This document shows positions 31,692 through 41,569 of a DNA stretch of 64,000 nucleotides, in pieces. Positions within the stretch are counted from its first letter, which is position 1, and every line of letters begins with the position of its first letter. Under the pieces are notes generated by a model, which was not told the origin of the DNA, made no database searches, and worked only from the letters and a program-made list of their open reading frames with translations. The stretch lies in NCBI GenBank assembly GCA_016715405.1, contig JADKAE010000007.1, positions 1 to 64,000 of the forward strand. The letters are read 5' to 3'. Origin of the DNA: Saprospiraceae bacterium. Lineage in GTDB: Bacteria; Bacteroidota; Bacteroidia; Chitinophagales; Saprospiraceae. Both the position numbers and the translations under genes were made by a program.

Positions 31692-32937
31692 ATGAAGCGT
31701 ACCAAGCAAGACTACCGCTGTTCTTTCTGTGGAAGGGATAAGTCCGAAACGCTCTTCCTCATCGCCGGCATCGACGGCCATATCTGTGATATGTGCGTGG
31801 AGCAAGCCGGCGAAATCATCCGGGAAGAACTCTATGGCGGCGCCAAACGCGAGGAAACCAAACAGGGCAGTTTCCATATGCCCGAAACCGTTACCCCGCG
31901 CGATATCAAAACTTATCTCGACCAATATATTATTGGACAAGATGAGGCCAAAAAAATCTTGTCGGTAGCGGTGTATAACCACTATAAACGCTTGCGCCAA
32001 CAACGCCAGGGTGAAATCGAAATCGAAAAGTCAAATATTCTTTTCGTGGGCCAAACCGGTACGGGCAAAACCCTGCTGGCAAAAACCATCGCGAAGTTTC
32101 TCAATGTGCCCTTCGCTATCGTTGATGCTACGGTGTTTACCGAAGCAGGTTATGTCGGCGAAGACGTAGAGAGTATTCTCACCCGCCTCCTGCAGGTGTG
32201 CGACTACGACGTGTCAGCCGCCGAACGCGGTATCGTGTACATCGATGAAATCGACAAAATAGCGCGCAAAGGCGACAACCCCTCGATTACCCGCGATGTG
32301 TCGGGCGAAGGCGTACAACAAGCATTGCTCAAAATGCTGGAAGGCACCGATGTGAACGTTCCCCGCAAGGCGGCCGCAAACATCCCGAGCAGAAACTGGT
32401 AAAGGTAAATACCGAAAATATCCTGTTTATCTGCGGCGGCGCTTTGACGGCGTAGATAAACTCATCGCCAAACGCGTCAATTCTCAGGTGATCGGGTTCA
32501 AAACGGAAGACGTGATGATTATCGATAAAGAGAATCTGCTGCAATACATTTCGCACCAGGATCTCAGACGCTTCGGCCTCATCCCCGAACTCATCGGCCG
32601 TCTGCCCGTATTGGCCTACCTCGATCCGCTCGACCAGGCAACCCTGCGCCGCATTCTGATCGAACCCAAAAATTCGCTTCTCAAACAGTATAAGAAGCTG
32701 TTCGAACTGGAAGGCATCGAGCTTTCTTTTACCGAAGAAGCAATCGATTTTGTAGCCGAAAAAGCGCTGGAGTTTAGTCTCGGCGCCCGCGGCCTCCGCT
32801 CTATTTGCGAAGCGATTATGACCGACGCAATGTTTGAACTCCCCTCGAATAAGGATATACGCCACTTCGAAGTGACCAGCGCCTATGCTATGGAAAAGCT
32901 GGGCAGAGCGAAGCTGACGCAGCTGAAGGCAGCTTAA
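31692..32937 (+). CDS. clpX: ATP-dependent Clp protease ATP-binding subunit ClpX, frameshifted
   Basis: Unfoldase that feeds ClpP. N-terminal zinc domain C-x2-C...C-x2-C (CSFCGRDKSE, HICDMC), Walker A GQTGTGKTLLAK, Walker B IVYIDEIDKI, and the pore/second region EGTDVNVP. Around 32360 one base is missing (the corrected text reads VPPQGGRKHPEQKLVKVN) and around 32445 a second (GGAFDGVDKLIAKR); with both restored the protein runs to EKLGRAKLTQLKAA at 32937, ~415 residues, normal length. An essential-type gene with two homopolymer-adjacent deletions argues for sequencing error. 14 bases downstream of clpP. Confidence 0.92.
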
Positions 32938-32941
32938 GAGA

Positions 32942-32972
32942 GGGGACTTTACGACTATACGACTTTACGATT
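32942..32972. repeat. Short GACTNTAC octamer run (family B half-element)
   Basis: GACTTTAC GACTATAC GACTTTAC GATT directly after the clpX stop; no complementary arm follows, a terminator hairpin does. Confidence 0.75.
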
Positions 32973-32979
32973 GTGACAT

Positions 32980-33017
32980 AAAAAAGGCCGTCTCATGGTG
33001 TTGAGACGGCCTTTTGC
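32980..33017. terminator. Rho-independent terminator after clpX
   Basis: AAAAAGGCCGTCTCA pairs with TGAGACGGCCTTTT around a ~6-base loop; A and T runs on both sides make it bidirectional. Confidence 0.9.
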
Positions 33018-33019
33018 GT

Positions 33020-33088
33020 TTAAGATGCTTTTACGATGTCGAAATTAAATAATACGACGATCAGCAACAGAATACCGAGAATGATCAT
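33020..33088 (-). CDS. Possible 22-residue membrane peptide
   Basis: ATG at 33088 gives MIILGILLLIVVLFNFDIVKAS, one transmembrane helix with a short tail. An in-frame upstream extension (SIFPHSKLFP, from GTG near 33142) is open. Placement right behind a bidirectional terminator would suit a small gene, but there is no strong ribosome-binding or promoter signal and a protein this short could be chance. Confidence 0.35.
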   Translation of the reverse strand: MIILGILLLIVVLFNFDIVKAS

Positions 33089-33300
33089 GGGAAATAGTTT
33101 AGAATGAGGGAATATAGAAATACTGGCGTAATATGTCACTTGGTTACTATAACGTTTGGCTCGTAATTTTCGGTATGTAGTGCCTGCAGAAAAAAGAACT
33201 AGTGTAGTAATGCAGGGTAAGATAGGCGAAAAAACCTTTACCTGTCAAGCCCTCTTTTTGAGACGGCGGGAAATACACGGGGAAGGGGGTGTTTGGCACG
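33089..33300. other. Intergenic region without recognised gene
   Basis: About 210 bases between the possible small peptide gene and the inverted array at 33301. I see no ORF with sensible composition, no tRNA and no strong hairpin. Confidence 0.5.
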
Positions 33301-33383
33301 GGGGCGGCTAGAGGGGGCGAGGGGGCGACTTGGCGAGGGGGCGAGATCACCTCTTCGCCAAGTCGCCCCCTCGCCCCCTCCCC
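33301..33383. repeat. Inverted array of GGGGGCGA octamers (family G)
   Basis: Left arm GAGGGGGCGAGGGGGCGACT then TGGCGAGG; right arm CTTCGCCAAGTCGCCCCCTC then GCCCCCTC, around the loop GGGGCGAGATCAC. It touches the rhomboid stop codon. Confidence 0.85.
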
Positions 33384-34106
33384 TCACGTGTGCGTCCTAA
33401 ACCAGCCCTCATTATCCTGGTCTTCCTTTTCCCTTCGGCGTTCGGCTTTGGTTTTATCAAACACATTGGGGTCAAAAAAAGCGCCGGGAGGCAGTTGTTC
33501 CTCTTTTTCCCAGGAATAGGGCTCGCGGATTTCCTCCTTTTCAGATCTGTTTTTAAACCAATAGGCGGTAAAAATGCCTGCCAGTCCGCCCAGGAGATGG
33601 CTCTCCCAGGAAACACCGTCCTGCCCCGGCAAAATGCCCATAAACATGGAGCCGTAGTAAAAAACTACGATCAGCGCCAGGGCAATGGCGCGAATATTGC
33701 GACGGAAAATGCCGTTCCAGAATACAAAGGCTACCAACCCATACACTACGCCGCTGGCGCCGATGTGAAAAACCGGGCGGGCAAAAGTCCATACCGCCAA
33801 TCCGGTGAGCAGGTAAATCATCACCATGGCAGGCGCGGCCACCCGGCGATAAAAAAACAACACCATCGCGCTGAGTACAAAAAGCGGCGGGGTATTGGCC
33901 AGCAAATGGCCGAAGTTGGCGTGGATCAGCGGCGCCAGGACGACGCCGCGCAGGCCGAATATTTCTCGAGGGTAAATGCCGAATATTCCCCACTCGGCGT
34001 GCAGGAGCCACCGCAAACCCTGAATAATCCAGAGGACACCCACCAGTTGCAGGGATATCCAAAGGCTCCGGAAAGCGTTTTTGCTGCTTTGTTGTATCGA
34101 TGCCAT
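33384..34106 (-). CDS. Rhomboid-family intramembrane serine protease
   Basis: 240 residues, six predicted transmembrane segments. Catalytic Ser in HIGASGVVYGL (GxSG), catalytic His in SWESHLLGGLAG, and the conserved HANFGHLLAN segment in the second helix (HxxxxHxxxN). The C-terminal ~60 residues are a charged cytosolic tail (REPYSWEKEEQLPPGAFFDP, then many Lys/Arg/Glu) seen in Bacteroidota members. Starts one base after lysS ends, so the two are translationally linked. Substrates unknown. Confidence 0.9.
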   Translation of the reverse strand: MASIQQSSKNAFRSLWISLQLVGVLWIIQGLRWLLHAEWGIFGIYPREIFGLRGVVLAPLIHANFGHLLANTPPLFVLSAMVLFFYRRVAAPAMVMIYLLTGLAVWTFARPVFHIGASGVVYGLVAFVFWNGIFRRNIRAIALALIVVFYYGSMFMGILPGQDGVSWESHLLGGLAGIFTAYWFKNRSEKEEIREPYSWEKEEQLPPGAFFDPNVFDKTKAERRREKEDQDNEGWFRTHT

Positions 34107-34107
34107 A

Positions 34108-35619
34108 TTACGGTTTTTCAGGCCGCATTTGCGGGAAAAACAATACCTCCTGGATAGCGTGCTGGTTGGTGAGCAACATAGCCAGTCGGTCGATGCCTAT
34201 ACCCAATCCCGACGTAGGGGGCATGCCGAATTCGAGGGCGCGCAGGAAATCTTCATCGAGTGACATGGCCTCCAGGTCGCCGCGCTCGCTCAGCCGCAAT
34301 TGCTCTTCGAAGCGTTCGCGCTGGTCGATGGGGTCGTTGAGCTCCGAGTAGGCATTGGCGATTTCTTTGCCATTGACAAACAACTCGAAGCGCTCTACGA
34401 GGCCCGGCTTGCTGCGGTGCTTCTTGGCCAGCGGAGTCATCTCTATCGGGTAATCGGTTATATACGTGGGCTGTATAAGGTGAGCCTCCACCTTTTCGCC
34501 GAAGATCTCGTCTATCAGTTTGCCTTTGCCCATGCTGGCGTCTACTTCGATATGGAAGTTTTTGCACACCTGTCGCAGTGCCGCCTCGTCCATTTCGGAA
34601 ATATCGATGCCTGTATGTTCGCGGATGGCGTCAAACATCGAGAGGCGGCGGTATGGCCCTGCAAATTCGATGACCTGATCACCCACCTGGGCTTTGGTAT
34701 CGCCGTTTACTTCGCGGGCAATGGTTTCGATGCATTGCTCTACCATCTCCATCATCCATTCGTAGTCTTTGTAGGCTACGTAGATTTCCATGGAGGTAAA
34801 CTCGGGGTTGTGGGTGCGGTCCATGCCTTCGTTGCGAAACATTTTGCCTATTTCGTACACCCCGTCGAAACCACCTACGATAAGCCGCTTTAGATAAAGC
34901 TCGTTGGCAATGCGCATAAACAGCGGCATGTCGAGCGTGTTGTGATGCGTTTTGAAAGGACGCGCCAGGGCGCCGCCATGAATGGGCTGCAGGATGGGGG
35001 TCTCTACTTCCAGCCAACCCTTGTCGTCAAAAAAACGACGCATTACCGAAATGATCCGGCTGCGCTTCAAAAATACGTCTTTGACCTGCCCATTCACGAT
35101 AAGGTCTACATAGCGCATGCGGTAGCGCTGTTCGGGGTCGGTAAAAGCGTCGTAGACGTTGCCCTCTGCATCGGTTTTTACAATGGGCAGGTTGCGCAGC
35201 GCCTTGCTCAGCACGGTGAGCTGCTGCACATGCACGGTAGTTTCGCCCATCCTTGTGCGGAATACAAATCCCTGAACGCCGATAAAATCGCCTATGTCGA
35301 GCAGTTTTTTGAAAACTTCGTCAAAAAGGCTTTTGTCCTCGCCGGGGCAAATATCGTCGCGGCGTACGTAAATTTGTATGCGCCCGCTAGAATCCTGCAA
35401 TTCTGCAAAACAAGCTTTGCCCATATCGCGTACCATCATCAGGCGGCCGGCCAACTGCACGTTTTCAAATCCGGTGGCGCCTTCTTCGTACGTTTCTTTG
35501 ATAGGCGCCGCCGTAGCTGTGATATCGAACATCCCCGCCGGATAAGGGTCTATGCCGAGTTCGCGGATTTTCTGCAAGTTTTCGCGTCGTAGTATTTCTT
35601 GTTCGCTAAGGTGCTGCAT
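34108..35619 (-). CDS. lysS: Lysyl-tRNA synthetase, class II
   Basis: 503 residues. N-terminal OB-fold anticodon domain (VQLAGRLMMVRDMGKACFAE), class II motif 1 (RFFDDKGWLEVETPILQ), motif 2 (YEIGKMFRNEGMDRTHNPEF) and motif 3 (TSGLGIGIDRLAMLLTN). Intact in one frame, start MQHLSEQEILRRENL. A family A promoter-like repeat with TATCTTTG on this strand lies 112 bases upstream. Operon with the rhomboid gene. Confidence 0.96.
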   Translation of the reverse strand: MQHLSEQEILRRENLQKIRELGIDPYPAGMFDITATAAPIKETYEEGATGFENVQLAGRLMMVRDMGKACFAELQDSSGRIQIYVRRDDICPGEDKSLFDEVFKKLLDIGDFIGVQGFVFRTRMGETTVHVQQLTVLSKALRNLPIVKTDAEGNVYDAFTDPEQRYRMRYVDLIVNGQVKDVFLKRSRIISVMRRFFDDKGWLEVETPILQPIHGGALARPFKTHHNTLDMPLFMRIANELYLKRLIVGGFDGVYEIGKMFRNEGMDRTHNPEFTSMEIYVAYKDYEWMMEMVEQCIETIAREVNGDTKAQVGDQVIEFAGPYRRLSMFDAIREHTGIDISEMDEAALRQVCKNFHIEVDASMGKGKLIDEIFGEKVEAHLIQPTYITDYPIEMTPLAKKHRSKPGLVERFELFVNGKEIANAYSELNDPIDQRERFEEQLRLSERGDLEAMSLDEDFLRALEFGMPPTSGLGIGIDRLAMLLTNQHAIQEVLFFPQMRPEKP

Positions 35620-35695
35620 GCTATGCCGTATTTGCTTTTGATATGGATATTAACAAGAGGCTTTTTGAAAAGATTCGCAAAAATAGAGAAAATAT

Positions 35696-35835
35696 GTTCT
35701 CTGTTCTCTGTTCTCTGTTAAGTATAACTGGCAAAGATAAGGAACGGAGAACCGACAACGGAGAACAGATAACGGAGAACCGACAACGGAGAACCGACAA
35801 CAAATCCGCAATCCGCAATCCGCAATCCGAAATTG
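35696..35835. repeat. Family A array (copy 3) joined to a family C array, divergent gap
   Basis: 35696-35718 TTCTCTG units; conserved centre 35718-35745 with CTGGCAAAGATAAGGAAC; then 35745-35803 complements of TTCTCCG/TTGTCGG/TTATCTG; then AATCCGC repeated (35806-35830). The minus-strand reading of the centre, TATCTTTGCC (motif at 35732-35739), points to lysS. Confidence 0.85.
35732..35739 (-). promoter_or_regulatory. Putative lysS -7 element inside the repeat centre (TATCTTTG)
   Basis: Exact TAnnTTTG, followed by CC as in the tRNA-Leu promoter. 112 bases upstream of the lysS start and correctly oriented. Confidence 0.5.
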
Positions 35836-35876
35836 GTCGTATCTTGGCTTCTTCTTTCTGGAAGACACCAATTCGT

Positions 35877-36874
35877 ATGAAAGCCATTATTCCTGTGGCA
35901 GGCGCCGGTACCCGGCTGAGGCCTCTTACTTATACACAACCCAAACCGCTTATCCCGGTGGCGGGAAAACCTATCATTTCGTTTCTCATAGACCAAATGA
36001 TGAGCATCGGTATTCGCGACTTTGTATTTATCATTGGTTATCTGGGAGAAAAAATCAAAGATTTTGTAGAGCAGCAATACCCCCAGATTAACAAGGTTTT
36101 CGTCACCCAGGAAGAGCGCCTGGGCTCGGGGCATGCCATCTGGACCGCCCGCGATTTTTTCAGGGATTCCGACGAGTTGTTTATTTTTTTTGGCGATATC
36201 ATTATCGACGCTGATTTTCATAAAATAATCGACAACCCGAGCTCTTGCCTGGGCGTGAAGCGCGTACACGACCCCCGCGATTTCGGCGTGGTAGAAGTAG
36301 ACGAGGAAAATTTTGCCGTGCGAGTGGTGGAAAAACCGCGCATACCCAAGTCCGACCTGGCACTGGTGGGTATTTATAAAATTAAAGAAGTAAGTGTTTT
36401 TTTGGATGCCCTCGACTTCAATATCAGTCGCGATTTGCGCACCAACGGTGAATTCCGCTTACCGATGCGTTGATGCGCATGATAGAAAAAGGCGTCAGGT
36501 TTAGCACTTATCCCGTAGATAACTGGTTTGATTGCGGTAAAAAGGAGGTGTTGCTGGAAACCAATGCCAACTTGCTGGACCGCGAAGGCTATGCTTCTGC
36601 CGATTTGCCGCCCTTCGACAATTCGATCATTATCCACCCGGTGAGCATCGGCAAGGATTGTGTGATCACCAATTCCATCATCGGGCCGCACGTGACCATC
36701 GGCAACAATGTGGAAATTAATGGCGCGATAGTCAAAAATTCTATCATCGGTAATTATGCCGCTATCCGGGAAGTAATCCTTCAGCAATCCGTGGTGGGCA
36801 ATGACGCATCCATCACCGGATTGCGACATAGCCTCAATATCGGCGATAATACCGAAATCGATTTCAGCCTTTAA
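35877..36874 (+). CDS. Sugar-1-phosphate nucleotidyltransferase with left-handed beta-helix tail, frameshifted
   Basis: About 330 residues. Starts MKAIIPVAGAGTRLRPLTYT, the nucleotide-binding loop of RmlA/GalU-type enzymes, then PKPLIPVAGKPII, GSGHAIWTA and FFGDIIID with the metal Asp. After a frame change near 36455 (ATTCCGCTTACC) the text continues LTDALMRMIEKG, DNWFDCGKKE and hexapeptide repeats (ITNSIIGPHVTIGNNVEI). This layout (transferase plus beta-helix) is that of long glucose-1-phosphate thymidylyl/uridylyltransferases; the exact nucleotide is not decided. Its stop overlaps that of glgC by four bases, tail to tail. Confidence 0.85.
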
Positions 36875-38154
36875 GCGCCCAATCCTATCCGAGCGCCGTC
36901 GGGAATGATGGCGCCTTTCTTGAGCACTATAATACCGTCGCGAACGCAATAAGTGCTGGTTTCTTCCTCTTTGAGCGACAAACTGCCGTGGATAAGCACG
37001 CCGTGCCCTACCCGGCAATTTTTTTCGATGATCGCATTGCGGATATAGCAGTTTTTGCCGATGCCCAAGTGGGGGCCGTCGGGGTTGAGCAACATCTGTT
37101 CGATGGTTTCGTAATAGTCGTTGCCCATTACTACCGAATTGGAAATCTCTGTGCCGTCGCCTACACGCGAACGAATACCTACGATGGATCGCTCGATCGT
37201 TTTGGCATGAATAATACAGCCATCGGCAATAACGGCCTGGTTGAGCCAGGTGCCGAATATTTTAGAAGGCCCCAGCAAACGCGCGCGGGTATAAATAGGG
37301 TTTTCGCGGTCGAATAAATTAAACTTGGGCACCGGTTCCGTAAGCGCAATATTGGCCTCATAAAACGAACGTATCGTCCCGATATCAGTCCAATAACCGC
37401 CAAATGGAAAACTGGCTACGCGCGATCCATCTGCAATAGCGCCGGGGATGATCTCCTTGCCAAAATCGAGTGCGTCGGGATTTTCTTCGAAAAGCTTTTC
37501 CAGGAATTTTTTATTAAAAATATAAATCCCCATCGAAGCCTGGTAAACCCTGCCCGCTTCGGCGTATACGTCGTCTACCACCGATTCCCACTGGTCGAGT
37601 GTTTCTAATGGCGGTTTTTCTACAAAATCTTTGATAAAACCGGATTCGTCTACTTTCATGATGCCAAAACCCGGCGCATCGCGGGCCACAACCGGAATAG
37701 TGGCAATGGTGAGGTCGGCCTGTTGTTTGATGTGGTAATTGGCCATCTCCTCAAAATTCATCTGGTAAAGCTGATCACCGGATAAGATGAGCAAATAGTC
37801 GAATACGTGGTTCACCATGTGGTGCATGCTTTGCCGTACGGCATCGGCAGTACCCTGAAACCACTTGTCGCTGGAAGGCGTTTGCTCGGCTGCCAGGATG
37901 TCGACGAAGCCATGGGAGAAATTGTCAAAAATATACGTGTTTTTGATGTGCTGGTTGAGCGAAGCGGAGTTGAATTGGGTAACTACAAACATACGCCTCA
38001 CCCCCGAATTGAGGCAGTTAGAAATGGGGATGTCTATCAGCCTGTATTTTCCTCCTATGGGAACGGCGGGTTTAGAGCGCTGACTGGTTAGCGGATAAAG
38101 ACGGGAACCGGCCCCGCCACCCAGAATGAGACTGATCATTTTTATCTTGCTCAT
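36871..38154 (-). CDS. glgC: Glucose-1-phosphate adenylyltransferase
   Basis: Makes ADP-glucose, the glycogen precursor. 427 residues. GGGAGSRLYPLTSQRSKPAV is the ATP/activator loop; YRLIDIPISNCLNSG, the DQLYQMNF Asp, FVEKPP (sugar phosphate Lys) and GYWTDIGTI are family signatures; C-terminal beta-helix carries the repeats ending in GARIGLGA. No glgA or glgB is in the window. Intact. Confidence 0.93.
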   Translation of the reverse strand: MSKIKMISLILGGGAGSRLYPLTSQRSKPAVPIGGKYRLIDIPISNCLNSGVRRMFVVTQFNSASLNQHIKNTYIFDNFSHGFVDILAAEQTPSSDKWFQGTADAVRQSMHHMVNHVFDYLLILSGDQLYQMNFEEMANYHIKQQADLTIATIPVVARDAPGFGIMKVDESGFIKDFVEKPPLETLDQWESVVDDVYAEAGRVYQASMGIYIFNKKFLEKLFEENPDALDFGKEIIPGAIADGSRVASFPFGGYWTDIGTIRSFYEANIALTEPVPKFNLFDRENPIYTRARLLGPSKIFGTWLNQAVIADGCIIHAKTIERSIVGIRSRVGDGTEISNSVVMGNDYYETIEQMLLNPDGPHLGIGKNCYIRNAIIEKNCRVGHGVLIHGSLSLKEEETSTYCVRDGIIVLKKGAIIPDGARIGLGA

Positions 38155-38245
38155 GCGTTCAAGTTGATTTGTGTTGAGATGCGCAATAATTGCGGTATAA
38201 ATTAAGACGTTTCCGTCATATGTATCACAAAGGCGCTTATTATTT

Positions 38246-39616
38246 TTAATAATGTTCCCAAATCCACTGCAAAACTTTCGCCATTTCTTCTTTTACGGGA
38301 GTTGGTCCGCCTATGAAGGCATTGTGCATAAAACTGAAAATAAGGATACGTCCGCTTTGGGTACACAAAAAACCGCTCAGGCAGTGCACGTTGCGCAGGG
38401 TGCCGGTTTTGGCATATACGTAGGGACCTTCTTTCCCATTGTACCACCCGCGTATGGTGCCTGTAGCGCCGCCCGCGGCCAAGATGGTGAAAAGGCGGTC
38501 TTGCGGCACTTCCAGGTATAATTTATGGAGGGCTTTGACGATAGACCTGGGCGTAAACAGGTTGTAACGCGAAAGCCCCGAGCCGTCGTTCCAGATTAAT
38601 TCGTCGGGCAGGTCTCTGAATAAGTTGTAGCGCGCGTAAGCGATGGCGTTATCGGCCCGCAGGGTGCCGTTGAGTTTGTCGGAACACATCAGCAGCAGTT
38701 GCTCGGCGATGAAGTTGTCGCTTTCCTGCATCAGTTTGCGGTAAAGGGCGTCGTTGGCGCGCAGGTAGAGGGTTTTGACACCCTTGAGCGGAAGCGGGTA
38801 ATCGTCGAGCAGGGTTACGCCCCGTTTGAGGGTGTCGGAAAGCAATTTGACCACCCACACCGGCGTAGTGTAAAAAGGTGTTTCTTTATTGTAATAGCGC
38901 TCATTTAGGGCCAGGTTGTTGTAGGTAAATACATTGTCGTATTCCTGGCGTACAAAGCGTACTTCGTCGTTGGGTAGTCGGCTATCGTGAGTGGTCATAG
39001 GGTTGAATAACTCCGGCATGGCCTGGGGTGTCGCTGATCCGTTTTTTTTGTAGCGCACCACGTTACCGTAGATGGGTAGGGGAGATCGCTCGGGCTGGTA
39101 GTAATCGCGGTAATCATCCCAGGCCCAGCCGGGCCCGAAGCGGTCATCCATAAAGTTGTTGGCACAGAAAAAGAGTTTGCCTTTGTGTTGTTGTAAGAAT
39201 AAAAAAACAGTGCTGTCAACGGGCAATTCGGCGTGCAAAAAAGCGGGATGGCCCGAACCCCAAAAAATGAGCGAATCGCCCCTCGTCACATAGTGGAGGG
39301 CGGGCAGGCTGTCGCCCAATATTTTTAAAGCGGTATAGAAAGTAAAAATTTTGGTATTGGAGGCCGGCGTAAAATAGCGGTCGCCGTTGTGGTCGCTTAA
39401 TATTTGCGAGGTTTCGGGGTCAAAAAGCGCAAAACCGGTAAACATCTTGGAGAAAACCGGCGACTTGTCGATGAGTTGCTCCAGCTTGCGATGCTCGCCG
39501 GCGGTCAACTTTTGAGCGGCTAACCCGCTATATATACACATACAGCACAGTAAAAACAGATATTTTGATAAATTGGAGCGCAAAACCGCATGGCCCCCGG
39601 TCCGTTCATCCTTCAT
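38246..39616 (-). CDS. dacB: D-alanyl-D-alanine carboxypeptidase/endopeptidase, PBP4 type (peptidase S13)
   Basis: 456 residues. Signal peptide region SKYLFLLCCMCIYSGLAAQ follows an 18-residue N-terminal extension, so the real start might lie further in. Catalytic triad: SxxK in TPASNTKIF, SxN as ESDNFIAEQLL, KTG in YAKTGTLRNV. GWAWDDYRDYY and GDSLIFWGSGHP are usual S13 segments. Trims or cuts peptide cross-links of peptidoglycan in the periplasm. Divergent from the gene at 39651 with only 34 bases between the starts, so promoters must overlap coding sequence or a downstream start is used. Confidence 0.92.
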   Translation of the reverse strand: MKDERTGGHAVLRSNLSKYLFLLCCMCIYSGLAAQKLTAGEHRKLEQLIDKSPVFSKMFTGFALFDPETSQILSDHNGDRYFTPASNTKIFTFYTALKILGDSLPALHYVTRGDSLIFWGSGHPAFLHAELPVDSTVFLFLQQHKGKLFFCANNFMDDRFGPGWAWDDYRDYYQPERSPLPIYGNVVRYKKNGSATPQAMPELFNPMTTHDSRLPNDEVRFVRQEYDNVFTYNNLALNERYYNKETPFYTTPVWVVKLLSDTLKRGVTLLDDYPLPLKGVKTLYLRANDALYRKLMQESDNFIAEQLLLMCSDKLNGTLRADNAIAYARYNLFRDLPDELIWNDGSGLSRYNLFTPRSIVKALHKLYLEVPQDRLFTILAAGGATGTIRGWYNGKEGPYVYAKTGTLRNVHCLSGFLCTQSGRILIFSFMHNAFIGGPTPVKEEMAKVLQWIWEHY

Positions 39617-39650
39617 GTTCGCGGGTTTTGGGGCTCAAAATAGTAAAGAG

Positions 39651-41497
39651 ATGAAGATTGCCCAAACAATCGCGCTGTCGGCGCTGCTTTGTTGCACAGG
39701 TTTAACAATACAAGCCCAGGATACGACGGCGGAGGCGAGAATGTACCACCTATCTCTGGACAGGTTGGTGTTATTACAAAATGAAGACGAGCTGCTGCCT
39801 TTGCGCCATCTCGACACGCTGCGCCCCGCACTGGTCAACCTATGGAGCCGCGGACGCGATCCGTTTGCCCTTTCGCTGGATTTGTATATGCCGGTAGTGG
39901 AAATTGACAACCCTATTTCCTACCGGCCCGACTCCCTGGCTGCCGCCTTGTCGTCAAACCACAACGTGGTAATCGTGGGTATCAATAGTTATATTTTTAA
40001 AACAAATATGATCAGCGCGGCCCGGTTTTGCGAGCGATTTTTTTATTCGTTCCAACACCGCACAAAAGTCGTACTGGTCATTTACGGCGAAGAAGAGATC
40101 TGGACAGCCCTGAACGTCAAATCCTATGCCGATGCGATCCTGTATGTACCCGTACAAAATCCCGTTATGCAGTCGCTGGCCGCACAAATCATCTTTGGCG
40201 GCGTGGGCGCCCGTGGCAGGCTTCCGGCCGATCTCAGCCCGCAATTTCCAGCCGGCAGCGGCATCGATACGCCCGAAGGGCTTCGGCTGCGCTACTCCCC
40301 GCCGGAATTAGTCAATATGGACAGCCAGATGTTGGCCGACAGCATTTACGCCATTGTTAATGAAGGCATTGCGCAAAAGCATTCCCCGGCGCCCAGGTGC
40401 TGGTTGCCAAAAACGGCCACGTGGTGTATTACCAGGCATTTGGACATCATACTTACGAGGATAGCGCAGCGGTGCGCATGGATGACCTCTACGATTTGGC
40501 TTCCATCACCAAGATCAGCGCGGCCACGCCCGCGGTGATGAAGTTGTACGAAATGAACCTGCTGCAACTCGACGCGCCGCTGGCCAATTATTATCCGGCA
40601 TTTAAAAGATCCAATAAATCGGCCATCACCGTTCGCGAAGTGCTGGCGCACAACGCCCGCCTGAAAGCCTGGATACCATTCTGGCGCAACACGGTAAAGA
40701 AAAACGGTCGGTTCAAGGCGCGCACCTTGCGGCCTGATTCTACGGCCAAATACCCGGTGCAAGTGACCGAAAATTTATGGTTGCACCACAAATACCGCGA
40801 CAAAATGTTCAAAGCTATTCGCCGTTCGCCGCTCAATGAAAAGCCGGGGTACGTGTATTCCGACCTGTCGTTTTACTTGTGGCCCGACATCGTAAGATCG
40901 CTTACCGGCGTCGATTTTGAAACATTTTTATCGCAACAGTTCTACAACCGCCTCGGCGCCGCTTCGCTCAGCTATAACCCCGTTCGCAAATACCCGCTGT
41001 GGCGTATCGTGCCTACCGAACGCGATACGTTTTTCCGGAAAACCCTGCTCCACGGGCGCGTGCACGACGAGGGCGCCGGCATGCTGGACGGCGTATCGGG
41101 GCATGCGGGGCTCTTTGGCGCCGCCAATGACCTGGCCAAATTGATGCAGCTATATCTGAATGGAGGGACCTACGGCGGTGAGCAGATACTAAATCCCCAA
41201 ACCATAGTAGAATTTACCCGATGCCAATACTGCGATCAGGGAGTGCGCAGGGCGCTGGGCTTCGACCGGCCGCTGCTGGAATACAGCGACAAAGAGAGTT
41301 ATGTAGCCAGGTCGGCCGGCCCTCATAGTTTTGGCCATACGGGTTATACGGGCACTTATACTTGGGCCGACCCCGACAACGGGCTGCTGCTGGTGTTTTT
41401 TACCAACCGTGTATATCCCACGCGCGACAACCGCAAGATCACCGAGCTTAGCATCCGCCGCCGTCTGCACCAGGTGTTGTATGACGCAGTGAAGTAA
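39651..41497 (+). CDS. GH3 C-terminal-domain / class C beta-lactamase-like serine hydrolase fusion, frameshifted
   Basis: About 615 residues. Signal peptide MKIAQTIALSALLCCTGLTI. Residues ~30-240 match the C-terminal sandwich domain of GH3 glycosidases (LLQNEDELLPLRHLDTLRPA, IFGGVGARGRLPADLS). From ~265 there is a serine hydrolase domain: SxxK in ASITKISAA, YSDLSFYLW for YxN, and HTGYTGTY for the KTG box. A frame change near 40385 (GCATTCCCC) joins the two (AKAFPGAQVLVAKNG). In Bacteroidota these parts usually follow a GH3 catalytic barrel; that barrel is absent here. I infer a cell-wall-directed esterase or peptidase. Confidence 0.82.
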
Positions 41498-41499
41498 TA

Positions 41500-41537
41500 G
41501 AAAAAGCGGCTGCTTCCCGAAGGAAACAGCCGCTTTT
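41500..41537. terminator. Bidirectional rho-independent terminator
   Basis: AAAAAGCGGCTGCTTCC pairs with GGAAACAGCCGCTTTT; lies between the convergent hydrolase and RRM genes. Confidence 0.9.
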
Positions 41538-41569
41538 ATATGTCGTTTTAAGCGGATTGATCAGTGCGA

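Noticed and set aside
31692..32937. Programmed frameshifting in clpX
   Set aside because: Two independent shifts at ordinary sequence without slippery heptamer plus pseudoknot, in a window full of similar indels; error is more likely.
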